Source: Planctomycetota bacterium | GTDB taxonomy: Bacteria > Planctomycetota > UBA8742 > UBA2392 | Reading direction: 5' to 3' | Assembly: GCA_016712285.1 (NCBI GenBank) | Contig: JADJRK010000001.1 | Span: 1,488,001 to 1,552,000 of the forward strand | Length of the DNA: 64,000 nucleotides | Shown: positions 1-9,004 of the stretch, piece by piece | Layout of the letters: each line of letters opens with the position of its first letter | How positions within the stretch are numbered: the stretch's first letter is position 1 | Notes under the pieces: model-generated | What the model was told of the DNA's origin: nothing | The model's database searches: none | Seen by the model: the letters and a program-made list of their open reading frames with translations, nothing else | Program-made: the position numbers and the translations under genes

Positions 1-508
1 TGTCGTAGACAAAGGGGCTGGCTGCGACGACGGCATCAAACAGTTCCGGGTTGCGCATGCTGACCATCAACGCGCTGAGGCCCCCCATGCTGTGGCCGAA
101 CGCAACGGTCTTGCCGTTCACGCGATACTTCTTGCGCACGTCGGGCAGCACCTGGTCCACCAGCATACGCTCGTAACTTTTCATCACGGGATCAAAGAGA
201 CCCGCGCTGGGGCTTACCACGATAAAGGGCTGCAGCTCGCCCTTCTTGACGCGGCCGGCAACGATTTCACCGATGCGCCCTTCGCGGCCCCACCCCCACT
301 TGGTTTCGCCGCCACCGTGAAACCACACCAGCAGCGGATAAGTACGCGTAGTTTCCTTTTCATACCCGTCCGGCAGCCAGACGCGATATTCCATCTCGCG
401 CCAGTCGTCCACGGCGCGGCCGCCTTCGCTGGTCATCTGTTCACTGACGGGGGCGCGACAGCCGGCCAGCATCAACAGCAGAATCGGAATCAGCAGTAGT
501 CGTTTCAC
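1..508 (-). CDS. Alpha/beta-hydrolase esterase lipoprotein (partial, 3' end outside window)
   Basis: The gene starts with GTG at 508 and runs off the left edge, so only the first 169 residues are visible. The N-terminus has a hydrophobic signal and a lipobox (LAGC, Cys17), which points to a membrane-anchored lipoprotein. Residues 57-66 (TYPLLVWFHG) form the strand and oxyanion-hole region, and GHSMGG (138-143) is a nucleophile elbow with Ser140. The pattern fits feruloyl-esterase or PHB-depolymerase-type hydrolases. The catalytic Asp and His would lie in the missing part, so the substrate cannot be judged. It is transcribed divergently from the epimerase gene at 572. Confidence 0.75.
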   Translation of the reverse strand, partial: MKRLLLIPILLLMLAGCRAPVSEQMTSEGGRAVDDWREMEYRVWLPDGYEKETTRTYPLLVWFHGGGETKWGWGREGRIGEIVAGRVKKGELQPFIVVSPSAGLFDPVMKSYERMLVDQVLPDVRKKYRVNGKTVAFGHSMGGLSALMVSMRNPELFDAVVAASPFVYD

Positions 509-571
509 GTTACGTCCTTGGGCTGGATGTTTTCGATGCTAAACAAACAACCTGCGAAAGCGGAGTGTTCC

Positions 572-1438
572 ATGCATGTTCTTGTGACCGGCGGTACGGG
601 ATTCATCGGCAGCCGCCTGGTGCCGAACCTGCTGGCGGCTGGGCATGAAGTCACAGTGCTGTCGCGTTCTACGGCCAGCGTGGCGCGCGCATTTGGCGAC
701 AAGGTCAAGGCCTGCACTCTGAAGACGCCGCCCGAAGCCTTCGACGGCGTGATCAACCTGGCCGGCGCCTCGATTGACAAGCGCTGGACGAATGCCCGCA
801 AGCGCGAGATCAGGCAAAGCCGAGTCGAGTTCACTCAACGCATACGCCAGGCCGCCGAAGAGCGCGGCGCGAAAGTGCTGGTCAGCGGCAGCGCGATCGG
901 CTGGTACCCCGATGGCGGCGACGAGGAATTGACCGAAGACATGCCGGCTGCGGACAACTTTCTGGCAAAGCTGAGTGTTGACTGGGAGGCCGCAGCGCAA
1001 AGCGAAACATTGCGCGTGGCAATCGTGCGGACGGGCCTGGTGCAGCACGCCAGCGGCGGCATGCTCAAGCAGATGCTGCTGCCGTTCAAGCTGGGGCTGG
1101 GCGGCCGCATCAGCCACGGGCGCTTCTGGTGGGCGTGGATCTCGCTGGAAGACATTGCGGGGATTTTCCAGTGGGCGCTCGAGAGTGAGGTTCAAGGCGT
1201 GGTGAATGGCACCGCGCCGGACCCGGTGCGCAACCGGGAATTCACGAAAGCGCTGGGCCGCGCCCTGCACCGTCCCACGGTCTTTCCGCTGCCGAAGTTC
1301 GCGCTGCGCATCGTGATGGGCGAAATGGCCCCCTACGTGTGGATGAGCCAGCGGGTCGTCCCCAAGCGCACGCTTGAGCTGGGGTACAAGTTCAAACACC
1401 CCGAGCTGGATCAGGCGCTGAACGCGGCGCTGGAATAG
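572..1438 (+). CDS. TIGR01777-family NAD(P)-dependent epimerase/oxidoreductase (YfcH-like)
   Basis: The 288-residue product begins MHVLVTGGTGFIGSRL, the Rossmann glycine motif of extended short-chain dehydrogenases. The YfcH/SDR39U1 group is supported by the INLAGASID segment, by a VSGSAIGWYP segment in which Tyr sits at the catalytic position, and by a C-terminal domain of about 50 residues. I chose ATG 572 because GGAG at 562-565 lies six bases upstream; an in-frame start at 518 would add 18 residues before the Rossmann fold. The physiological substrate of this family is unknown. A tRNA gene follows 34 bp downstream on the same strand. Confidence 0.88.
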   Translation: MHVLVTGGTGFIGSRLVPNLLAAGHEVTVLSRSTASVARAFGDKVKACTLKTPPEAFDGVINLAGASIDKRWTNARKREIRQSRVEFTQRIRQAAEERGAKVLVSGSAIGWYPDGGDEELTEDMPAADNFLAKLSVDWEAAAQSETLRVAIVRTGLVQHASGGMLKQMLLPFKLGLGGRISHGRFWWAWISLEDIAGIFQWALESEVQGVVNGTAPDPVRNREFTKALGRALHRPTVFPLPKFALRIVMGEMAPYVWMSQRVVPKRTLELGYKFKHPELDQALNAALE

Positions 1439-1472
1439 CGGCACCAACGAGGTATCTTGACACGTAAAGAGT

Positions 1473-1560
1473 GGCCGCGTGGCGGAATGGCAGACGCTGG
1501 GGACTTAAAATCCCCTGAAGGGCAACCTTCGTGTGGGTTCGACCCCCACCGCGGCCACCA
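1473..1560 (+). tRNA. tRNA-Leu (anticodon UAA)
   Basis: Acceptor strands GGCCGCG (1473-1479) and CGCGGCC (1550-1556) pair fully, followed by discriminator A1557 and an encoded CCA. The anticodon stem GGGGA/TCCCC encloses loop 1504-1510 with TAA at 1506-1508. A long variable arm, as expected for a class II tRNA, follows. Confidence 0.97.
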
Positions 1561-1566
1561 GCAGAA

Positions 1567-2760
1567 TCACCAGTTGCCCCAACCGTTGATTCGCCCCCAC
1601 TGCGCCACTACCTCGCTGCCGCCTTCCACCACATAGAAGCCCGGGTGCGCCGCCGCTGTCATGCAGATGTGGTTGGGCAGGATGCGCAGGCGCGTCCCGA
1701 CTTTCAACTTCTCGAACGGCAGCGGGTCTGCGGCCGTGATCTGCCCGTGTTCCTGGCTGGCAGCGAACACCCACGCATCAACCGGCTTGGTCACCGAGCC
1801 TGTGCGCGTGCCCTCTACATGCACGATGCGGCGCAGCGGTTTGCCGTCGATATCCAGCACCAGCCCATACCCGATCTGGTCGCCGTGGCGTTGCGCGCCG
1901 GCGTCTTTGCTCAGCGCGAGCCCGCCCGCATCCACGATCAGCTTGTTCTGGTCTGGATAGACGCCGATCACGCTGCACAGCACCGTCGCTGCCACACGCG
2001 AAGCCGGCAGTGATTCCAGGCCCACCTGGTCAAGGTCGCCCAGCATGTAGACGCCGGGCCGCATCTCGGTGCAGCCGGCATAGTCCTGCGCATGGGTGCA
2101 CGTCGGCGTGCTGCCCACACTGACCGTTTCGCAGGGCAAACCGGCAGCCCGCAGTCGCTCGGCGGCATGGACCACGCTGTCGCGCTCGTGCCGCGCGACG
2201 GCCTGGATTTCTTCAATACTGCTACAGCGGTAGCTGTGCCCGCCGTGAGTCAACACGCCTGCCAGCCGCACGCCGGCCTTGCCATGAATGGCGCGGGCGA
2301 TGGCCAGCAATTCGTCGCCCGCCGGGTTCACCCCGCCGCGACGATCGCCGCAGTCAACCTCGATCAGCACACCAAGCCGGTGCGGCGCGACATCTGCGGC
2401 GCCGGCTGCTATCAGTGTCGCGGCAGCCTCGCTGTCCGTGAGGATCCGCAAAGCTGCGCCCTGGCGCACCAGTGCCAGCGCGCGCGGCAACCGGTCGGGC
2501 AGAAAGCCGACTGCCAGCGTGATGTCATTGAATCCGTGGGCAAAGAAGTACTCGGCCTCTGCCAGCGTCGAGACGGTAATGCCGCCGAATTGCCCAGCCG
2601 TGGCGACGCGGGCAACATCGGCCGACTTTGCCGTCTTCATGTGCGGGCGCAGGCGCACACCAAGCTGTTTCGCCCGGGCCGCCATGAACTCGCAGTTTGC
2701 CAGCAGGCGCGTTACATCCAGCACAAGACTGGGTGTGGAGATGTCGTGAAGCGTTGTCAT
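1567..2760 (-). CDS. DSD1-family PLP enzyme (D-serine dehydratase / D-threonine aldolase-like)
   Basis: This 397-residue protein has an alanine-racemase-type N-terminal barrel. The RPHMKTAK motif at 38-45 carries the presumed PLP lysine, Lys42. The C-terminal domain contains NHIC (363-366); the His and Cys of this motif are the zinc ligands in eukaryotic-type D-serine dehydratases, whereas D-threonine aldolases use His and Asp. Cys366 therefore favours D-serine dehydratase activity (D-serine to pyruvate and ammonia), though this is inference. The gene ends close to tRNA-Leu on the other strand and is divergent from the DedA-like gene at 2817, with 56 bp between starts. Confidence 0.85.
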   Translation of the reverse strand: MTTLHDISTPSLVLDVTRLLANCEFMAARAKQLGVRLRPHMKTAKSADVARVATAGQFGGITVSTLAEAEYFFAHGFNDITLAVGFLPDRLPRALALVRQGAALRILTDSEAAATLIAAGAADVAPHRLGVLIEVDCGDRRGGVNPAGDELLAIARAIHGKAGVRLAGVLTHGGHSYRCSSIEEIQAVARHERDSVVHAAERLRAAGLPCETVSVGSTPTCTHAQDYAGCTEMRPGVYMLGDLDQVGLESLPASRVAATVLCSVIGVYPDQNKLIVDAGGLALSKDAGAQRHGDQIGYGLVLDIDGKPLRRIVHVEGTRTGSVTKPVDAWVFAASQEHGQITAADPLPFEKLKVGTRLRILPNHICMTAAAHPGFYVVEGGSEVVAQWGRINGWGNW

Positions 2761-2816
2761 GGAAGTGCGCTGGTCTTATCCGACGTTATCCTGTCGCCGC
2801 CTGGGGATACTACGGT

Positions 2817-3494
2817 ATGGATTGGGAAACGGTACTCAACTATGTCGAGCAATACGGCTACCTGGCCGTTGCGGTCGGCACGCTGGCCGACCAGTCCGGG
2901 TTGCAATCTTTCGTGGTCGCGGGCGGCGTGCTGGCCGGCATACGCGACACATTCAGCCTTCCCGGCGTGGCACTTGCCGGCGCCGCGGGCAGCTTTGTTT
3001 CAGACAGCGTGTTGTTCGGCATCGGGCGCTGGCGCGCGAACTGGCTTGAGCGCATCGTGAAATCCGAAAAAGGCCGCATGCGTCTTGAGTTGCTGCGCGA
3101 CGGCATGAAGCGCCGGGCGTTGCCGCTGCTGGTGCTGGGGCGGTTCTTGCCATGGATCGGCCGATTCGTGCCCGCGGCTGCGGGCCTGCGCAAGGTGCCG
3201 ACACTTCGCGTGCTGCTGTACTCGCTGCTGGGCTCGTTGTTCTCGGCTGTGCTGTACGCGCTGCTGGGCTACTACGCAGCCGAGTCGGTGAAGTGGCTTG
3301 AAGCGTACGCCGTGTTTGTATGGGTTGGGGCGCTGGTGCTGAGCTTCCCGGCCGCGGGGCTCCTGCTCAAGCGCTTCGACAAGCGCGTCGAGATGCGCCT
3401 TGCCGTCAAGCGCGCAGCCGAAACCATCGTGCCCGATGTCGAAGCCCCGGCACCGCTGAGCCAGGAGCAACCAAGTCATGCCGAAGATGCGTGA
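2817..3494 (+). CDS. DedA/VTT-family membrane protein
   Basis: The 225-residue integral membrane protein has several hydrophobic segments and the DedA signature LGRFLPWIGRFVPAAAG (107-123), matching the family's GRF-x-P...R...P...AG re-entrant loop. DedA/SNARE-associated proteins act in lipid flipping or membrane homeostasis; the substrate here is not evident. ATG 2817 is preferred over an upstream in-frame start because the hydrophobic part begins directly after it. A GATACT hexamer lies 5 bp upstream and there is no Shine-Dalgarno sequence, so the transcript may be leaderless. The 3' end converges on the TolC-like gene with a 25-bp gap. Confidence 0.8.
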   Translation: MDWETVLNYVEQYGYLAVAVGTLADQSGLQSFVVAGGVLAGIRDTFSLPGVALAGAAGSFVSDSVLFGIGRWRANWLERIVKSEKGRMRLELLRDGMKRRALPLLVLGRFLPWIGRFVPAAAGLRKVPTLRVLLYSLLGSLFSAVLYALLGYYAAESVKWLEAYAVFVWVGALVLSFPAAGLLLKRFDKRVEMRLAVKRAAETIVPDVEAPAPLSQEQPSHAEDA

Positions 3495-3519
3495 CCAACG
3501 CGCCGCCAAACGGCCGCGC

Positions 3520-5100
3520 CTAACGGCCCATGTCGCCGGTGGCCTTTTGCAGCTGCAGGCGTGAACGCTCCATGCCGATGCGTGCCTTCACCACCTCAAG
3601 CTCGGCGTTCGTCAGGTCGTTGAGCGCCTGCTTGACCTCAAAGCTGGTTGCCAGGCCTGCTTTCTGGCGCTCCATTTCAGCATCGTGGGTTTCATCCTGA
3701 AGCCGGAACGCTTCTTCGGCGGCATCGACGGCGCGACGCGCGGTGGTGATGTTGCGAACGGCCTGTGCCACCTCAAGGATGATGGTCGTTTCCGTGTCGC
3801 GCGCCGAAAGGATGGCGCTGCGCTTGTTGATCTCGGCCTGCGTCAGGGCCGCGCGAGCGGCGCTGTTCTGGATCGGCACACTGAAGTTCAGGTTGAAGCC
3901 GTAGTTCAGGTTCTTGAAGTCAAAGAAGCTTTCCCAGCTGTCGTCGAATGTCACGCCGCTGCCGTCGTTGCCGAAGCTGCCTTCCAGGTCAAGCGTGGGC
4001 AGCAGGCCGTACTCGCCCATTTCGACGCGAATGCCCGCGCTTTCGATGCGCTTGGCGGCTTGCCGAATCTCGGGCCGGCGGCGCAGCGCGGCTTTCACTT
4101 CGGCCATCAGGGTCGGCGCGTCGGCGTTGTTGCGCGACGAGTCGGACTTCGTAAGCGGCTGAATCACCACGCGATAGTTTGAAAACAGCGCATAGCCGTG
4201 AATCAGGTCGGGGTGAATCGCATACAGCAACTCGTCGGTGCGCTGGTCCACCAGTGCCTCGGCCCGGATGATGCTTACCTGCGTGGCTTTGAGATTGGCT
4301 TCCTGGGCCAGCACATCCAGGCGCGTACCGATCTCGGCTTCAAGGCGCGAGCGCGCCAGGCTGAGCGCGTCGGTGGCCAGGTCGGCCTGGTTGCGGAACA
4401 CTTGCAACTCTTCTTCGGCTTCGACCAGGCTCCAGTAGGCCATGGCAACGTTGAATGCCTGCTCGTTGCGTGTGGCTTCAACCTGCCAGTTGGCGATCAA
4501 CTGGTCGTTTTCGGCGACCCAGGTGCCGCCCAGGTTCGGGGTCAAGCCGACTCCATTCAGCAGGTGCTGCGTGACCGTGATCGTCGAAGTCGGAAAGAAC
4601 TCAAAGGTGCTGAACGGGTTGTTCGTGTCGCGGCGCACGAAGCCCATGCTGACGTCCAGTGTTGTGCCGCTCGCGAACGGCAGGTTGGCATTGATGCCGT
4701 AGTTGGTCGTGGCAGTGATTTCTTTGTCGCGGGTATCGCCGAAGAAGCGCGCGTCAATCTGGGCCTCTTCACGGTGATAGCCGATGTTACCGCCGACGCG
4801 GAAGTCCAGGTTGGCATGCGAGCCGACCACGGCTGCGGCGGCAAGCTCTGCGTTCAGGCGCTCGAACAGGATGGCGCGGTTGTGCGCCATTGCCAGCTCG
4901 ATGCAATCGTCCAGCGACAGGCGCAGAATCACGGGTTCACGGCGGCGCTCAAGGTCGTCGGGCTTGACCTTCAGCGCGTTGGGCTGGCGCTCCATCACTT
5001 CTTCAAGCGCGGCCCGAAATGACTCTGAGGGCTCGACTTCCTTGATGCTGGTATGGCATGCAGCCAGCAGCAGCAATGTCAGTGGCAGCAAACGTCTCAT
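3520..5100 (-). CDS. TolC-family outer-membrane efflux lipoprotein
   Basis: The 526-residue protein starts at ATG 5100, preceded by AAGGAGAG on the coding strand. It has a signal peptide ending in a lipobox (LLAAC). Two long alpha-helical repeats with the OEP pattern are visible (for example LDDCIELAMAHNRAILFE near the N-terminus and RRPEIRQAAKRIESAG in the second half), together with beta-strand segments of a barrel. Such proteins form outer-membrane channels for export with inner-membrane pumps or type I secretion systems, but no pump or adaptor gene is adjacent. Its presence supports a diderm envelope. It is divergent from the carboxyltransferase gene at 5269. Confidence 0.85.
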   Translation of the reverse strand: MRRLLPLTLLLLAACHTSIKEVEPSESFRAALEEVMERQPNALKVKPDDLERRREPVILRLSLDDCIELAMAHNRAILFERLNAELAAAAVVGSHANLDFRVGGNIGYHREEAQIDARFFGDTRDKEITATTNYGINANLPFASGTTLDVSMGFVRRDTNNPFSTFEFFPTSTITVTQHLLNGVGLTPNLGGTWVAENDQLIANWQVEATRNEQAFNVAMAYWSLVEAEEELQVFRNQADLATDALSLARSRLEAEIGTRLDVLAQEANLKATQVSIIRAEALVDQRTDELLYAIHPDLIHGYALFSNYRVVIQPLTKSDSSRNNADAPTLMAEVKAALRRRPEIRQAAKRIESAGIRVEMGEYGLLPTLDLEGSFGNDGSGVTFDDSWESFFDFKNLNYGFNLNFSVPIQNSAARAALTQAEINKRSAILSARDTETTIILEVAQAVRNITTARRAVDAAEEAFRLQDETHDAEMERQKAGLATSFEVKQALNDLTNAELEVVKARIGMERSRLQLQKATGDMGR

Positions 5101-5268
5101 CAAGCTCTCCTTCGGCCGGAGTATGGTAGCCAGCAGTGTTCGATGCAAGCGCCAGCGGGACCGTCACACATGCTCGACCGGCTTGCCCTTTCCAGCCCAA
5201 CCTCATCGCCTATACTCAGGGAAGACAATCGCCAAGGGGCGGCGTTAAGCCCCGCGGAGACCATGCTG

Positions 5269-6507
5269 ATGACAACCGCCACACCCGCCGAGAATGAGCT
5301 GATCTACGACTGGAACAAGGTCGGCCATGACCACATTCTCGACCGCAAGAAACCGATCGCCTTTGACGATGAAACACTGCGCGACGGATTGCAGAGCCCC
5401 TCCGCGATCAATCCAACAATCGAGCAGAAGATTGAAATCCTGCGATTGATGGAAAAGTTGGGCATCGACCGCGTTGACTTAGGTCTCCCCGGCGCCGGCC
5501 CCCAGCACATCGACCACATCGAGTCACTGCTCAAGACCATCGTGGACGAAAAGATGCGCATTTTGCCCGGCTGTGCCGTGCGCACCGTCGTCAGCGACAT
5601 TGAGCCGCTGGACCGGCTGCAGCAGAAGTTCGGCATCCCCATCCAGGCCAGTGCCTTTCTGGGCACCAGCCCGATCCGCCAGTACGCCGAAGGCTGGACG
5701 CTGGCCAAGCTGATGGAAACGATGGAGACCGCCGTGGGCTGGGCCATCGCCCACAAAATCCCGGTCATGTTCGTCACCGAGGACACGACACGCAGCAAGC
5801 CCGAGGACGTGAAAGCGCTTTACAGCCGCGCGATTGAGCTTGGCGCCTACAGCATCTGCATCTGCGACACGTGCGGCCATGTCACGCCGCATGGGGTAAA
5901 GCAACTCGTGAGCTACATCATCGAGAACGTCGTCAAGCCAAGCGGCAAGCAGGTGTGGGTGAACTGGCACGGCCACAGTGACCGCGGCCTTGGGCTCATG
6001 AACGCCCTGGCGGCTGTGGAAGCGGGCGCAGACATTATCCACGGCACGGCTTTGGGTCTGGGCGAGCGCGTGGGCAACACGCAGATGGACCAGTTGCTCG
6101 TGAACCTGAAGCTGATGGGCTTGATCGACAACGACCTGAGCGCCCTGGCCGAATACGTGCGCAAGGCGCACCAGTACACGGGCGTGCCCCTGCCGCAGAA
6201 CTACCCGGTGTTCGGCGAAGACGCCTTCGATACCGGCACCGGCGTGCACGCAGCCGCAGTGATCAAGGCCAAGAAGAAGGGCGAAAACTGGCTGGCCGAC
6301 CGCGTGTACTCAGGCGTGCCGGCGGGCGAGTTCGGCCTGGAACAGCGCATTCGAGTAGGCCACATGAGCGGCAAAAGCAACGTAGTGTTCTGGCTGAACA
6401 GCCACGGCTACGAAGCGACAGAAGAGCGAGTAAACAAGATTCTAGAAGCCGCCAAAGCCAGCAAGGCCTTGCTCAGCGATGATCAGCTGAAGACCCTCGC
6501 CAAATGA
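5269..6507 (+). CDS. DRE-TIM pyruvate carboxyltransferase (2-isopropylmalate/homocitrate/citramalate synthase-like)
   Basis: The protein is 412 residues. DETLRDG (34-40) and WHGHSDRG (His234 and His236) are the metal-binding motifs of the LeuA/NifV/CimA catalytic TIM barrel, and GLGERVGN is also present. A full LeuA C-terminal allosteric domain is absent; a short helical tail follows the barrel. It condenses an acyl-CoA with a 2-oxo acid, but the sequence alone does not settle which. I place the start at ATG 5269, nine bases after GGAG; ATG 5263 is possible but lies only three bases after it. A REP-like repeat follows directly after the stop. Confidence 0.82.
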   Translation: MTTATPAENELIYDWNKVGHDHILDRKKPIAFDDETLRDGLQSPSAINPTIEQKIEILRLMEKLGIDRVDLGLPGAGPQHIDHIESLLKTIVDEKMRILPGCAVRTVVSDIEPLDRLQQKFGIPIQASAFLGTSPIRQYAEGWTLAKLMETMETAVGWAIAHKIPVMFVTEDTTRSKPEDVKALYSRAIELGAYSICICDTCGHVTPHGVKQLVSYIIENVVKPSGKQVWVNWHGHSDRGLGLMNALAAVEAGADIIHGTALGLGERVGNTQMDQLLVNLKLMGLIDNDLSALAEYVRKAHQYTGVPLPQNYPVFGEDAFDTGTGVHAAAVIKAKKKGENWLADRVYSGVPAGEFGLEQRIRVGHMSGKSNVVFWLNSHGYEATEERVNKILEAAKASKALLSDDQLKTLAK

Positions 6508-6536
6508 AAACAGGAGCCCGGAGCGCAAGCGACGGG
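6508..6536 (+). repeat. REP-like repeat, copy 1 (inverted partner at 7001)
   Basis: The core GGAGCCCGGAGCG-CAAGCGACGGG begins just after a stop codon. It recurs in reverse orientation at 7001-7032 and in divergent form at 39027-39057. Copies 1 and 2 match at nearly every position and flank the small gene 6592-6990. Confidence 0.75.
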
Positions 6537-6591
6537 GAGTTCCAAGTGCTACGACTCTCAAGTTTAGTCTGACCGGCGGCTGCGTGCTAAC

Positions 6592-6990
6592 ATGGCTACT
6601 CGTCTAATCGGCTTGCTGTTATTGGGTGTGCTGGCAGTTCCTTCCGCTTGTGGGTCTGCGAATTCTCCGGCTCGGGCTTTGGATCAACATTTGGTGGCCG
6701 AGCTCGATGCGATTGAGGCCTCGCTGAAACAGGCGCGCGACGCCGAGCAGGAGCGCGCCGCCATCAGCGAAATGAACCGCAAGTGCATGGATCTCAAGCT
6801 GTCGCCGGTAGTCACGGCCTACGATTCCACCGGCGCGCAAATCCCGATCAGCGAATGGGACAAGCACCGCAACCGGCTCAAGGACGCGCGGGTTCAGATC
6901 ACGCTCACGCTTCGCAACCGCCTCACCCGCACCGTCAACCACACGCTGATCGACGCGGCAAACTTCCCCTACTTGCTCTTCGGTGAGTAA
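6592..6990 (+). CDS. Hypothetical exported lipoprotein-like protein
   Basis: The 132-residue protein has a hydrophobic N-terminal signal and a cysteine (PSACGS, Cys20) that could be a lipobox or signal-peptidase site. The mature part is charged and helical at first (residues 30-65), then probably beta-rich (VQITLTLRNRLTRTV). I do not recognise a family. The gene is bracketed by two inverted REP-like repeats at 6508 and 7001. This arrangement could reflect mobilisation as a unit, or simply repeats at both gene ends. Confidence 0.6.
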   Translation: MATRLIGLLLLGVLAVPSACGSANSPARALDQHLVAELDAIEASLKQARDAEQERAAISEMNRKCMDLKLSPVVTAYDSTGAQIPISEWDKHRNRLKDARVQITLTLRNRLTRTVNHTLIDAANFPYLLFGE

Positions 6991-7000
6991 CTCGCGCGCC

Positions 7001-7032
7001 TACCCGTCGCTAGCGCTCCGGGCTCCTGTTTC
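7001..7032 (-). repeat. REP-like repeat, copy 2 (inverted)
   Basis: This is the reverse complement of the element at 6508-6536, with about 29 of 31 positions matching. It lies 10 bp after the stop of the gene ending at 6990. Confidence 0.75.
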
Positions 7033-7055
7033 CTTCGTTCGCACCTTCCACTTCA

Positions 7056-7145
7056 GCCTCTCGCCAAGTGCGCCAAGGACGCCATGAATGGCCGGCTCTC
7101 GATGGCGGGTGCCTTTTGGCGGCCTTGGCGAACTTGGCGAGAGGC
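7056..7145. repeat. Octamer-type stem-loop element (CGCCAAG family)
   Basis: Arm 7056-7083 (GCCTCTCGCCAAGTGCGCCA...) is inverted at 7119-7145 (...GCCTTGGCGAACTTGGCGAG), giving a long imperfect hairpin. It belongs to the same CGCNAAG-type family as the elements at 30.8 and 56.4 kb. The rest of 7033-7350 shows no gene I can support. Confidence 0.65.
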
Positions 7146-7354
7146 CTGCCGTCGCGTCGCCCGGGATGCCAACCCCGGGCTCCTTTGCAGATGCGTTGGT
7201 GCGCGGCATTCGCATGCCGGGCTGACTGGGCTACACTCCGCCAGTGAAAATCCGCAACTCGGCCAAGTGTGTGGTGATTGAGGGCGCGCGCGTGTTGGCG
7301 AGATGTTGTGCGTACTCGAGTGGCAAGATGCCGCGCCAATGACTGCCAAGCAGA

Positions 7355-7383
7355 GCGGCCCGCAGATTGTCTCTGCGGGCCGC
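7355..7383 (-). terminator. Strong hairpin downstream of tRNA-Lys
   Basis: Stem GCGGCCCGCAGA pairs perfectly with TCTGCGGGCCGC (12 bp) around a 5-nt loop. It starts 8 bp past the 3' end of the minus-strand tRNA gene. The following bases are only mildly T-rich, so termination is likely but not proven. Confidence 0.6.
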
Positions 7384-7391
7384 GTTTAGGA

Positions 7392-7467
<76 letters not shown>

Positions 7468-7570
7468 GTTGCCCGTGCGGTTTGCCGCGCGGGCGCATAG
7501 AAATACCCTTTGGCTCTGCACTGTCAAGGCCCGGCCGCTACTTCGGCCCCTTCTGCAACGATTGGCGGGT

Positions 7571-8836
7571 TCAGTCTTTGGCCGGTGCCAGCAGTTTGGC
7601 GGCTTTCTCCATGTGCTGCGTTACGCGTTTCACTGCATCGCGCTGGTCGCCCTTGTTCTTGGCTTCGATCTTTGCGTCGTCGGCGTAAAGCTTGCCGTCA
7701 ATGAACGCCTGCCCCACCTTGTGCCACTTCACCAGCGCCTCGCGCGCGGCTGTGTGTTCGGGGTGGGCCTCGACGATGCCCGCTGCCACGCCAATGAAAT
7801 CAAAGAAGGCACCCATGCTGTGCCCGTAGCAGTACGAGCGCGGGCGATTCGATGCAATCGCCTCCAGCATCTTGCGCATGTCTTCATCCATGTCGTCGGG
7901 CATCCTCACCTTTTCGGTGGTCTTGCCAGGCATGATCAGCTTGTCGTCCTCTTCTTTCAGTTCGCTCAGCAGGTCGGCCAGGGCTGCCACACACTCGTCG
8001 AGCTCGGCGGCGGTACGCTCGGTGCGGCCCTGTCGGCGATGGCCCCGGCCCAGCAGGCCCACCAGTTCAGTGCGCGAATCCCAGTACTTCTCGCGTTCGC
8101 TTCGCAGCAGCGCCACCTCGTCCTTGTAGGTGATCCTGGTGTTGTAGCTGATCGAGATGTTGTCGGCGGCTGTAGGCTCAAGGTTCTCAAACGTCCAACT
8201 GAACGAGTCGTCCTTGAACTCAAGGTTCGCCACCGGCCCGATGCTGCGCAGGTGGTCTGCCGTCAACTTGCCGTCGAACTTGAGCGTCACCACCGCCTTG
8301 CCGATAGCGTTCTTCCAGCCGGCGCCACTGTGCAGGATGTACCCGGTGCTGCGATGTTCGCTGTAATGCCAAGTGTCCACTGAGTAGGTGATCACGTGAG
8401 TGGCCTTTGCCTTGGCGGCATAGCTGGCGTCCCACACATACCAGTAGTCATGCACGTGCATGCCGGCTTCCTCTTCGTTGATGCCCTCTTTGGCGGGCCG
8501 GCGATCAATCAGCTTGAGTTGGTGCTCGGTGCCGTCGGTGACGGCTTTGAAGCCGGTCATGTTCTTGTACGGCCCGATCGGGAAGCCGACTTCAAACGAG
8601 GTGGCATCGCCCAGATTGGTCATGTGAAAGGTTGCGGTCACATCCAGCCGGTCGCCCTGTTCGCCTTTGCGCAGCACAAGGTGAACTTCCTCGGCGGTCA
8701 TCTCGACGTTGATGTCTTTCACGTCGCCGGCATGGAATTGCAGCCCGGGTGCGGTGGTTCGCGGCTTGGGCCCCATATCGGCGGCCAATGGCGCGGCGCA
8801 GGCCGCGGCCGCCAGCAGAATCATTGCGATGCGCAT
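7571..8836 (-). CDS. Hypothetical secreted protein
   Basis: The 421-residue product starts at ATG 8836 with GGAGAA just upstream. It has a clear signal peptide (MRIAMILLAAAACAAPLAAD). The next roughly 230 residues look beta-rich (for example DRLDVTATFHMTNLGDATSF, VITYSVDTWHYSE) and resemble a periplasmic beta-sandwich. The C-terminal 180 residues are charged and helical, with a putative coil near LLSELKEEDDKL. A distant likeness to DUF4424-type proteins is possible but not claimed. It is divergent from the ABC operon at 9005, with 168 bp between starts. Confidence 0.7.
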   Translation of the reverse strand: MRIAMILLAAAACAAPLAADMGPKPRTTAPGLQFHAGDVKDINVEMTAEEVHLVLRKGEQGDRLDVTATFHMTNLGDATSFEVGFPIGPYKNMTGFKAVTDGTEHQLKLIDRRPAKEGINEEEAGMHVHDYWYVWDASYAAKAKATHVITYSVDTWHYSEHRSTGYILHSGAGWKNAIGKAVVTLKFDGKLTADHLRSIGPVANLEFKDDSFSWTFENLEPTAADNISISYNTRITYKDEVALLRSEREKYWDSRTELVGLLGRGHRRQGRTERTAAELDECVAALADLLSELKEEDDKLIMPGKTTEKVRMPDDMDEDMRKMLEAIASNRPRSYCYGHSMGAFFDFIGVAAGIVEAHPEHTAAREALVKWHKVGQAFIDGKLYADDAKIEAKNKGDQRDAVKRVTQHMEKAAKLLAPAKD

Positions 8837-9004
8837 GTATTCTCCTTTGCAATTGGGTGGGCCTTGGGTGCCCGGGCTTTCGTATAAACAACAAAACGGT
8901 AGGTAGATGAGACGCGGGCCACCCGTGCCCGGTTTCGATCTTTCCGCAAAGTTGGTGCTAACCCGTGTTGCAGTAAGTGCCTGCGGCAATAAGATTCGCC
9001 CCGC

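Noticed and set aside
539..1447. Long open frame opposite the epimerase gene
   Set aside because: It lacks a recognisable family, is antisense to a well-supported gene, and is the usual shadow frame of high-GC DNA.
1473..1560. Integration site at tRNA-Leu
   Set aside because: No integrase, no direct repeat of the tRNA 3' end nearby, and ordinary flanking genes.
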